Shown one piece after another: positions 43,743 to 54,625 of a stretch of 64,000 bases of DNA. Source of the DNA: Citrus sinensis (lineage: Eukaryota; Streptophyta; Magnoliopsida; Sapindales; Rutaceae). Each line of letters starts with the position of its first letter. Positions within the stretch are counted from its first letter, which is position 1. The notes beneath the pieces are model-generated. The model saw only the letters and a program-made list of their open reading frames with translations, had not been told where the DNA came from and made no database searches. The DNA is taken from contig NC_068558.1 of NCBI RefSeq assembly GCF_022201045.2, positions 45,597,001 through 45,661,000 of the forward strand, given 5' to 3'. Position numbers and translations under genes: made by a program.

Positions 43743-46700
43743 TTTAATTGAATCTTTATTATACAAAAATAAGAGATCTAGAAAGAAACTACATTGTTTT
43801 TCTTTTCCCAGCTTGATCACAATCAGAAGGGTATAGGTCCTACATGGACTAGGGGTGGGCATTCGGTTAAGGGAATGAATGCTTTCTTTTTTGTTATTTT
43901 TTCATCTATGAATTGTTAATGAACCCACCTCATTTGTTGATTCTATGCATCTAATATTTCTCTCAAGCACGAGTTTGATTACAAGGTAGAGTCCATATTA
44001 CTTAATAGTATGGAAGTGCATTCATTTCTTCTACACCAATCCCGATTTATGATACTATTAGAGTGAAACAAGGGATTAAAGAAGAGCAGCGTGTCACAAA
44101 TCACTCAAAAATACTCATCCTGTGATAAGCGGTTAGACTAAATTAGTAATAAGTAAATCCTTGGAAGAGTCACAAGAGGTTATTCAAACCATAATAAATA
44201 TTTCTCTTTTTTTTTTAATAATTGAAATATTTCTAATTTCTAATTTCTTGATTCTCATCCAGATAAGAAGTTTAACAAACAAGACTATTTTTATCACATG
44301 TCTCTTCAAAGTGCAAGTGGAATTCATGCTTTGTTTTTTTTTTTTTTTTCAATTCATACCAAATTGAATCAAATTGTATTATGGTAGTTTGGTTCAATTC
44401 GACTTAGGCAACAAAAACCAAATGATTCAGAATTCTAAGAATCGATTGGTTCTTGTTTGATCCTATTTGAAACCAAACTAAACCATTGAATCAGACGGTT
44501 CACTGGAAAAAATTAAAAATAAAATTTATGAATATAAAAATTTGAAAAATGAAAACCCTAACCTAAACTAGATCCACATATAAATTCTTTGACTCTTAAC
44601 ATAGTTGAACCATTGATATTAACACAAAATTAGTTACAATCTTCTCTTTTCTTCGATACAATAACAAACCTTAATCAACTAGTTCAAAAAAATGAGTTTG
44701 TGGATCAATTTTCAAAAGATATGTTTTAAAGAATTTAAATTTAAATTTATTTTAAGTAGATTACACAATTTTGATTTGTTTAGCTTTCATTCATGTGGTT
44801 CAACATAAATAATGTTTAGGTAATAAAGCTGACGCTTTTGTTTATTAGTTTATAAATATGATTATCAATTCTCGCTCTTGTCAATCTCCTCATCAATTTT
44901 CAATTTCATGTATAATCTAAAATAATAATTTTTTTCTTATTATTTTTCCTTTTTTAAAAAACTTAAGAATTAACTATTTGAATCCATTTTTAACTCAAGT
45001 ATTTCAAATATACATGATTTTTTTGGAGTTAAATATATATGATTTATTCATTCAAAATTTTGTGTAAAAACATTGTAATTGAAGTTGAGCGGAAGAAATT
45101 AAAAAAAAAATAGAAAAGAATATTTTAAGAATCAACAAAGGTCTTGATACAGAAGGAGTTTTAAAACGAAGTTACAAGAGTGCTAATAATCTTGCGCCAA
45201 ATTAAACGCGACATAACTCTAAGAACGGTAGTTGTGATTTTTCTCCACAAGATTTGATAAGAGTAGGAGTCATAAGCACCCTCAGCAAATCTTATAAAAG
45301 ACCCCCCATTGGATTTTTACATCTTTGCCCATAAGTTAAATCACCTAAAAAGCCATATTTATATTCGATAAAAGTTCATAAAATAAATTCATTCTTAATT
45401 TGTTTTCCCCAAGAACGATCGGTAACACCAGTATCCCATGTCTACCCCGAAGTTCCACTCAAAGCCATCAAACTTAGCAAAGACTCCACAGGTTTTCAAA
45501 TTCCACAAGAAGTTCTGATCTACGAGCTTAAAATTTTGTTATGGGTTTTTTTAAGATAAGTTTTTTTTTTTCAATGAAACGTGAATTTTTCTGTGCCACC
45601 TGAGAGTAATCTATTCTCTGCATTTTCAATTTGTTAGGCAAATTCCAGCAGTAGGTTTTTAGAGTGGAGCATGTAACTGTTTGAAGCTTGACACTTGTTT
45701 AACCATGGCCTAGGCAGCGCGAATTTTCATACCACTTTCTGATCTTTATAAAAACTAGAAAGCTCGTTCAGAGAATTATCGATTTTAAAAGAAATAATTA
45801 GTTATAATAGTTAAGAAGATTGAGCAGTAGGAACACCGCTGATAAAACACTTGGGATTTTTGTCTCTGGAGTTGATTTGGGGTTATTTTTGGGATTAAGT
45901 GGGATGTTATCACACAAATCAGAAGCCCACTTATCACCAACTCAGCGATAAGTGAGATCCAGAGCCTTAGGGCTGAGAAAGATCGGAGCTTTTAATACCC
46001 CTCTTAAACTTTATTTCTAGAAATATCCCTAATTTTGATTTATAGAATATAAAAGAAGCATCCCTTAAAAGTTTTAATTATAAAATATATAAAAATTATA
46101 AAATATTTAATTATTTTCTTTTTATTATATTATTTATATCTCCATGCCTTAACATTCTTACATTTAAAAAAAAAAATCAACTAAATTTTAAAATATAAAT
46201 AAAAATTGTGGAATGGGTGGGTGTAAAAAGTCGTTTAGAGGAATATTTTGATTGAATTTTTATTTAAAACAAAAAATGAATTAATTTGTTTTTAGTTATT
46301 TAGATAACTTCAAGGAATTTTATGATAAATTTTAAGGAGGCGTTGAGATTCCTACTCGCAGAGAAAATCAAGCCACGATATGCAATTTAGGCTGAATCCA
46401 ACGGACATTTTTATATGATCCATAACAAGCTTACTTACTTGTGTTTGCACATGTTCCTGGAACATTAAAGCTGATGCTGTTAACTCAACGAAAACTCACC
46501 AACTATGTACTTATGACTAAATTTTAATAAATCTCTAATTATAGCCAACTTTAGGGTATGCCTGGGATTACTTTGATTCTCAATTAATCACTTCTATATT
46601 AGATTTCAAAATAATAAGTTTTTCAAATAAATTCATAACATGTTTGGTAAATTGATCCTAAATGTGTGGTGTCCATATACAATAACTAAAATGTCAAAAA

Positions 46701-48611
46701 TTTGTTTAAAAAAATGGAATTTTTATTTAAATTTCAAATAATTATAAAAATATAACAATTAATATTTTTATTAACAAAAAGAACTTGTTTACTAAATAAA
46801 AATATATTTCTAGTTAACAAATATGAATATTTAATAGTTTAAAAAAGTAAATTTCCATCACCGGCTACAATAATTGTTGACATATGTTCATAAAATAAGT
46901 ACCATTGGATCAAGAACCAATGGTAGAATTTTCTTTGACAACGAAGGCTTGTTGGGGGAAGCAAGCGCTGTCCAAGTGTGCGAGGAAACCGTAAGACAAC
47001 TGTTAAACGATGGCGTCTCACGATAAAAAAACCACTTGATTCTAGGCTAGAGTTTGCCGATTTATCATATTGTGGCGGCAGCTCACCTTCGTTTGCCTTT
47101 GTATGATGGCAGCATTGTGGTGGCCGCTCTCTATTGGAGGTGCATGCATCATCTTCAATTCCATTCCGCCGATCATCTCATCTTTGTTGTGTAGGGCGAA
47201 CAATTTTGAATTTGAACCTTTGGGGTGTCGAGTAAAGAGTAACTGGTCTGAAATCGACGACGTTGCCAGAGGAAATTACTGGCAACGATAGTACTGCATT
47301 TTAATTTTCAATTAAAAATTTTAAATATAAATAAAACCTATTTTTAGGGTATATTTGGAATATGACTTCAAGATGAGGATAATTTTGGTAATATACATTA
47401 TAAAATCCGATATTAAAAAATATAATTTTCAAAAGCTGCACCTAATAAACTTGTAATATTCAATAAAAAAAATAGATTATTTGACAATTAGATATTCAAA
47501 TAATGAAATTTGAAGAGTGTTTACTAGTACTTTTGAATATTAAATTAGTGATTATTTAATAATTTTAAGCAATCACAAACCTGCTCATAATTGCGCATTT
47601 GCCCTTGGCTCTTTGCTGAAAAAGGGCAAATAAGTGTGCGCTTTTTCATTTTCTATAAAAGGAAATTATTTGATTTCACAGATAATTTGTCCATAAAAGG
47701 ACTGAATTTTATTGAGAGATTATTAAATATGGCCATATAATGTAACTGATTAAAGATACAATTACCAATTTACCACTTCATAAATGATTCACAGGCACAA
47801 CTGAAACCCATATGGCATACTAAATTTATCTCTTCGAAAATCTAATAATATGGCCTTTGACGTTTACCGTTCATCTACGTTGATTGTTCATGAGATATTT
47901 TAAAAACCCAGTTCTGTCCTTACATTGATGGTTCATAATATTCAACAAACACATAACTGGGAGCTTGCTACGGTACATTATCTGTTACGTATACACCCAA
48001 TGGTTGAAGGACACACATGCACAGGAGAGAGAAATTGCTTACCAAATGGCAAATGCACCCCTTGTGGAGCTGGCTAAGGTGCAGCAGTTAGGTACAGCGT
48101 CTGCAACGTAGCCTTATGCACATAACTGATATCACATTTTTGAGATGCGAAAGAGTTTTAAGGGAAATAATAATAATAAAATATCGTCTTTTGCGTATCA
48201 AACACTTAAAATTTTAATTAGGTTTTTACACTTATATTAATTTTTAAAACGAGTGACATTACCTCAATTAGATTTTACTAGACAATAAATAAAGAACATA
48301 ATCAAATTTAAATGAGTGACGATACATTTTTTTAATTCAAGATGGAGGACATTATATACGGCGGTAGAATGTCATTATTACACATGATACCAAACTATAC
48401 TTTACATAAGATACCCAAAAATAATTATGTATTATATAAAATGAACTAGCCAAAATATTTATGAGCATTGTTTTGATAAAATTGACATTTTTCTTTTAAA
48501 GGTAGAGAAATAAATAAAGTTAAAATTAATTTTTTGGTTCCTATCTCCATCAAGATTTAGTGCCGTGTTGGTGTGGATTACGTAACGATTATAAGTGTTA
48601 AGGATGATGAT

Positions 48612-48632
48612 GGGGTGGGGGTGGGGGTGGGG
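48612..48632 (+). other. G-quadruplex motif
   Basis: Four runs of four or five G separated by single T on the plus strand, the densest G4-type signature in the window. Confidence 0.7.
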
Positions 48633-49110
48633 AGGCCTACCATATTATAAATTTCGTCTTCGTTCTCCACCCCATCCCCTAATAAATTTAGTAAAGTGGG
48701 GATGAGGAATCTCCATGTGGGAAATAATTTCTTCATCGTCACCCCATTTTTCATTTACTTATTTTATAATAAGTATGGGCAAGTAATTTCAGTACATTAA
48801 AAATTAGAGACTGGAATAAAATCATTACTATATTATAAAGTATTTAAATTATTTAACAAATCTCCAAACGGTTGAAATAATATCTTGAAATTATATCAAA
48901 ACTAAAAAATATTTGAAGATAGCACCACATTGAGAGAAAAAAAGAAAATATAGTAATGTTTGAGGATTGAATAAGAATTATAATATAGATTTTTCTTTTA
49001 TTTATAACCTATTTATATTAGGTAAAAATAAAAAGAAAATTTATTAACCAACTTGGTAATTGATAAAATAAAAATTATTAAACAAAAATTAAAAATATTC
49101 ATAGATAATA

Positions 49111-49130
49111 GGGATTGGGGTGGGGTGGGG
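49111..49130 (+). other. Second G-quadruplex motif
   Basis: One G3 run and three G4 runs separated by ATT and single T. Sequence around both G-rich sites looks like opposite arms of one old repeat. Confidence 0.6.
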
Positions 49131-49319
49131 CAGAGAATACAAAACAAAACCTCAACTCGTTAGGAGTTTGGGGATTATTTTCCCTCATTCCACATCTTAT
49201 TCCTAAAAAATTATTCAAAATTCAATCCAGTTGGGGTGGAGCCCCGTGGAGCTCTAAACTCATGAATGATTTTGCCATCTCTAATAAATGTTTATCAAAT
49301 TTTTTGTTATTATTTTTTT

Positions 49320-49640
49320 TAAGTAGAGTTTTTAAAGATTAAATAAATTATTTTGTCTATACAATTAAAAACTCAAAATTTTTATTTTTGGGAGTAAAAG
49401 TTGAAAAACTTATTTTTTTTAAATATTAAAATATCATATACTTATTTGACAATGTTATTTTATTTTTTTATAACATAACTTTAAAAAATTCACCTATTAA
49501 AATTTTATAACATAATTTTTAATAAAAACTCTTATTGTCAACCAAACAATTAAAATTTTTGGGTAAAAAAGTTCCATTAAAAAAAGTTCAACTTAAAAAA
49601 GTTTTACTTAAAAAAATTATATCAAACAGAGCCTTAAACT
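49320..49640 (-). repeat. Family B repeat, inverted copy
   Basis: The reverse complement matches the two tandem units at 58131-58800 over most of their length, including the order AACTTTTACTCCCAAAAA then AACTCTACT. Non-coding, MITE-like. Confidence 0.65.
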
Positions 49641-50200
49641 TAGTTGGTCAACTAGATAGTATGAATTAAAAAACCTATCTACCAAACCCTTGGATTTAAA
49701 AAAAAATTAAAAATCTAAATTACAATTATGTTGATAAATTAGTGTAAGTTTTCACAAATAAATTTCTTCACACATTTCTGTTAAGTGCATGATTGTTTGA
49801 AAGAAATGGGAAAATAGGAGAAGAAAGGAATAAAAATAAGAGAGGGGTGAGAAAATTAAAAAAAAAAAAACAAGATAATCAACCTCAATTTCATTATTCG
49901 TTTTGAAATAGTATCATCTCTTCTTTTCTCTTTTTGCCTTTCCTCCTTTCCTCTCTTTTTTTCTTTTTTTTTCCTTCCAACCAAATATAAAAAAGATTTT
50001 CATGTTGCTTTTCTACTACTGTACTTATTTGTAATTAGGTGAAGATCAAAGGGCACATGCGTCCATTAACAAAATCGGGCCGAGCCAATTTGGTGCCAAC
50101 ATTTGTTATTCAAAGCCTACACAACACTGGCAACAAGTTTTGCCGAAACATCACAAAACTGAGCAATTGAAAAGCCCCCTTTCATCGGCATCATCCACAA

Positions 50201-50477
50201 CGACAGCTATTCCTTTTGCAGTCAACACTCTTCTTACCTCTTCCATTCTCCAAATCTAAACCTACGAATCGCGAAAAATAAAAAGAAGCATGAAACGAAA
50301 AAACACAATCACACACGCTCGTGGCCTTTCACAGTCATTCTAAAAATTTTGTAATTACCTCTTAAAACCCCTACAAAACCCCTAAATACCCATTCTATCC
50401 CCAGAGTTTTAATCTCTCGTTCTTCACTTTTTTTTGTTCAATTATTTTGATTGTTAAAAATTTGGTTATATTACATA
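50201..50477 (+). promoter_or_regulatory. Probable promoter and 5' leader of the DUF789 gene
   Basis: Less AT-rich sequence directly before the ATG at 50478, with a T-rich leader end. No defined element identified. Confidence 0.35.
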
Positions 50478-53400
50478 ATGTCCAACTCGGGGGGCTTTAC
50501 GGTGACCCGGGCTCACTCCGGTGACCGGTTTTACAACCCACCGGCTATGAGACGGCAGCAGCAGCAGCTTCAGCTGCAAAGACGGCTACAGAAGCAATTG
50601 CAGAGGAAGAGCCAAGTTGATTCGGTCGAGGCAGAGACCCTGGCTGACGCTGATGAGTCCACATTGTACAGGCTCGACTCGGTCTGCTCTGCGTCACCGA
50701 GAAACGGTGACTTGAGTAATTTGGATCGGCTCATTGATTCTGTCACTCCTTATGTTCCGGTTCAGTACTTACCCGAGGTAGTGAAGATATTTAGTCGCTG
50801 TTTGGTTCCCGGGAAAGTATGATTCCGGAAATTTCGGAATTTTATAACTTTAACGTGATCATACTCTGAAGTACGGTATTTGTTAAGCTATTATTCATGT
50901 TGTTGATTTTAATATTTGGTTCATTGGAGGTTTAAAGGTCGTATTTTTTGTTGTTAGAAAGCTGATGAATGTTATTGATGGTAAAATTTACATTTTTTAT
51001 TTGTTTCAGTTTCCACTTCTGTGAAGAGCTTGAGTCGTGTATTTATATATGACAGTTAAATGGACAGAACTTTAGCTTTAAATGGACAAAACTTTAGCCC
51101 TGTGAATTCGAGAATTTTGGAATTCATCTATGTTTTTGCAGTACAGTATCCATACAATGTCCATGCATTCCAGTGAAACGCTAGGTTGTTTGTTTATATT
51201 TCTGATTGGCTTTCTTGGTCTGCAGACGAGAATGAAGGTATGGAGAACTGGTGAAGCTGATGCACAACCATTCTTTAGTCTTGGGGATCTATGGGAATCA
51301 TTTAATGAGTGGAGTGTGTATGGAGTGGAAGTTCCACTGCTATTAGATGGTTACGACTCTGTTAAACAGTACTATGTTCCATCCTTATCAGGCATTCAGT
51401 TGTACATAGACCCTTGTAGGCTAAGGTTAGCCTATTCACACTTTCCACTTTACTTGCCCTTTAGTCAAAATTCTATTGCTCCTTACTTATTGCTGCTTCT
51501 TTTTATTAATTGTTTTCTCAAAAATTCTATGTTGTGATCACTGATATTTTGCGGTCAATTGTATACTTATCACCTTTATTGAGACATTCTTCCAAACCTT
51601 CAAACCTGTCGGTACATGCTAGACAGAGATTGCTCAATTTTGTCGTTTAGCTCGGTATGTTTTATTATCTTTCTTCATTTGAAGTGCTCACATGTAGTCC
51701 AACTGCCACGTGCATAGTTCCTGGAAGATAGATGCCACATGTTACTGTGCAATAAATGAACATGTTTGGCCGCCAGTGTTTATTGTGTTTAGATCTTGTT
51801 TGGATACATTTTTATTATGCAATTATTTTCGCCATCTATCTGTGAGCAATGTGGATTGAGATATTCTTCCAAACCTGTCGGTACATGCTAGACAGCAATA
51901 GAGTCCTATTCTGTAGTTTAGCTTGATATGTTTTATTGTCTTTCTTCACTTCTACTGTTCAAACTGCCATAAGTCTCGTTATAGGATGAGTGCACTTTAC
52001 CGGGCAATAAATGATTGATTTTGGCTGTAGAAGACACAAGTTTCATAATTAGATCTTGTTTGGATGACTTTTATTTTGCAGTTTTTTTCACCAGCTATAT
52101 GCGGGCAACATTGTCTTCTTGCTTTGTGAACTTTGCAATTTTGAATTTCCATTTAGTTTCTGGATTTCTTTTAGTCTTCAAAATTTTACTTCAGCAGAGT
52201 ATTACTAAAACTTTAGTTCATCTAGTATCTTTAATTTGGCCCTTCTTTGTGCAATCAAATATCACCTTGCAGCTATTTAATAGTGTTTTTCCTGTTTTTG
52301 TTTCTCTTGTTTGTTTGTTTATTCAGATCCTGTCCATTGTGTAAAAATTCTAATTGGCTGCAATATTATTTTTGTAATGGAAATCTGACTTTCCACTGAA
52401 GACACAGGATATGTTATTTTTGTTCTTCATATGTGCCTATGGAGCAATCTTTCGTCCTGTTTTACTTGAAAATCATGTTCTCTAGCTGTAGAATGCAAGT
52501 TTTTAGTTCTAGATGTGATTATCTAATGGGCAGTAGTCCCTAGACAAAAGTGAAGCCCAGCGTTTTCTTGAATATCAAAAAAGAAAAAAAAAAGTGATAA
52601 TCTAACATATATTGTTGACTCAGTGCATCATTCATGGAATTGTAACCAGTAATCTACAGAAGATAGAATCCTCGGGTCAGATATTAGAACTCTGAAACGG
52701 ACAAGGTTTATAATTTATGTAGCAAGTTTTTAAGCAGATAAGGAGCACGAGACACTAGTTTTCCATTTCAAGTGAGATTTCTAGTACACATTCATAATTG
52801 CTTGAGTAAACATTGAGCATGTACAAAGATGCATAGATAGTAATCAAACTTCTTCCTGTGAAATAGTTCTCTTTCATGTTTACTGAAGTTTTCTCTGGAA
52901 TAAAGATGTGATACTATCATGCTTTATTTACACTTTAATAGGTTATTGTTTTTGAAAATTATTCTAATATTCTATTAGAAGACCTGGTGAGGATAGGGAT
53001 GCCGAGTCTTCAAGGGAGACAAGTGGTGCTGGAAGTAGTGACTGTGAAGCAGAAAGGCGAGCCAAAGGTGTTGCTTGTGCGACACAGGGTCAGCAAAACC
53101 TTATGAATGTGAACCTCCAGATATTGAACAGGCTTACATTGAGAGATAAACCTACTAGGAGTTCATCTAGCGATGAAACTGAGGTTTGCAACTCTCCTGG
53201 ATTGCTTGTATTTGAATATTTGGAACAAGAACAACCACATCATAGGCAACCTTTATATGACAAGGCAAGTACATATTGACAAATACTAGCATATTTTGCT
53301 TTGTGTAGAGAGATTTCTTGTCCTGAGTCCATATTTGTGATAGTAAATGAAGCATGTCCATGCTGAGTCTTTTTGTCCCTAACTGTATGTCCAGGTTTCA

Positions 53401-54024
53401 AGTCTTGCATCTCAAAATCCAGAGATTAGAACTTACAAGAGCTGTGATCTGTTACCTGCAAGTTGGGTTGCTGTGGCTTGGTGAGATATCTGAAACTTTT
53501 GAAGAATTGAATGGTGGTTGATCTGCTTATTTATCTTATCTTATTGTGTTGCACATTTTTGATATAGTTGGAACTTTCGTTCCAGGTATCCAATATACAG
53601 AATACCTGTAGGCCCAACGCTACAAAATCTGGATGCATCCTTTTTATCCTTCCATTCCTTATCAACAGCTAAAAGTATTTCTAATTTACTCTCTTTCTTT
53701 CAGAATCAGTGAACACAATGTGACTTTCCATAAGTCATGATTTTGACTATTCTTTTCGGAATGTTAACAGGCAAAAATCAACCACAATTTAATTCTTCTA
53801 GTGGCCGGAAGGTCTACAGTGTAGATGGATCTTCGAAGATTCCTCTACCTCTTTTTGGCCTGGCTTCATATAAATTGAGAGGTTCAATTTTGACACCAAA
53901 TGGAGCCAATGAATGGCAACAAGCCAACTCTCTACTGCAAGCTGCTGACGATTGGCTAAGGGGTTTGCAGGTTTATCTTCCTGATTTCCAATTCTTTGTC
54001 TCCCATAGTTCGCAGTGGAGATGA
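50478..54024 (+). CDS. DUF789 family protein
   Basis: A plant protein family without an established biochemical role. Six exons: 50478-50777, 51226-51425, 52979-53264, 53395-53480, 53586-53674, 53771-54024; 1215 nt, 404 aa, phase kept throughout. Visible: a Gln/Arg-rich N-terminal stretch (about 24-44), SVTPYVPVQYLPE (about 88-100), then the DUF789 core with FSLGDLWESFNEWSVYG, DSVKQYYVPSLSGIQLY, an acidic Ser-rich linker, LLVFEYLEQEQPHHRQPL, CDLLPASWVAVAWYPIYRIP, LDASFLSFHSLST, and the C-terminal ADDWLRGLQVYLPDF...FVSH. I chose the ATG at 50478; upstream in-frame codons lack an ATG. Intron 3 (53265-53394) starts with GC. Exon 5's donor is inferred from phase and is the least certain junction. 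Intron 2 (1.55 kb) contains a tandem duplication. Confidence 0.92.
51581..52113. repeat. Tandem duplication (about 277 bp unit) in DUF789 intron 2
   Basis: A first copy from about 51581 and a second from about 51858 share a series of blocks in order: CTGTCGGTACATGCTAGACAG, the TATGTTTTATT.TCTTTCTTCA segment, CAATAAATGA, TTAGATCTTGTTTGGAT and the CACCAGCTAT/CGCCATCTAT end. They are well diverged, so the duplication is old. Confidence 0.75.
53265..53394 (+). other. GC-AG intron of the DUF789 gene
   Basis: The donor is AAG|GCAAGT and the acceptor CCAG|GTTTC. Only this pair keeps Tyr-Asp-Lys|Val-Ser-Ser in phase; using the GT three bases on leads to a stop. Apart from C at position +2 the donor is near-perfect consensus, as GC donors usually are. 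Confidence 0.85.
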
Positions 54025-54615
54025 TAGGAGCATAAATTTTACTTAAAGTTGCTCCCCCATGTAGGCAGAGATGTTCCAGGTCCCAGTTTGGAATGATCTG
54101 TGTTAAAAGACAAGATGACATTACTATGAAACTGTCCTAACAAACAGTTTTGCTTTCAGCCTTCTCACCCTTAGAGTTCTGTAAGGATTCATATACTCGG
54201 CATGTTCACAAGGAGTAAGAAATGCTTGTGGCTTCAGTTCGGTGCATTGAAGGAAAACATATTTAATTATGCTACCAGATTGTATTGAAATTACCTGTGC
54301 ATGAAGAAATGCTTGTGGCTTCAGTCCGATGAATCAGTGACTGTGTCTTGTTGTTTGTGTTATGTGATTCTTCGACAAACTTTTGGCAATAGTGATGAAA
54401 ATTTGAAACATATGTAATCTTACATGCACATTTATACCTGTACCTGTAGTTTTGCGAGCCGGCAATGCTTTTGTCAGGGGTTTTCCCAAATTCTGCATTC
54501 TAGTCTCCCGAAAACTTGCTGTTTATGTCAGTATTTGTTGTCTCTTCTTAAGGCTGCTGCATTATGGGCACCTGTGCTGACGCATTATTACTATTATCAT
54601 TATTACGTATTTTGT
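54025..54615 (+). other. DUF789 3' flank
   Basis: Probable 3' UTR followed by non-coding sequence. A short segment (GAAATGCTTGTGGCTTCAGT) occurs twice, near 54217 and 54306. Confidence 0.4.
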
Positions 54616-54625
54616 TTTTTTGAGC

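Larger units (their letters stand above)
42915..50200. other. Long AT-rich intergenic region
   Basis: No gene recognised. It contains a small inverted repeat (43507-43742), G-rich motifs at 48612-48632 and 49111-49130, and a repeat-family copy at 49320-49640. Frames at 46839-47021 and 47070-47291 lie in a somewhat GC-richer patch but carry no motif I know. Confidence 0.5.

Noticed and set aside
43850..43885. hAT-like terminus TAGGGGTGGGCATTCGGT
   Set aside because: It resembles a hAT end but no matching right end or 8 bp duplication was found, so no element could be delimited.
46839..47291. Opposed frames in a GC-richer patch as a gene pair
   Set aside because: No known motif and no splice continuation; most likely remnant sequence.
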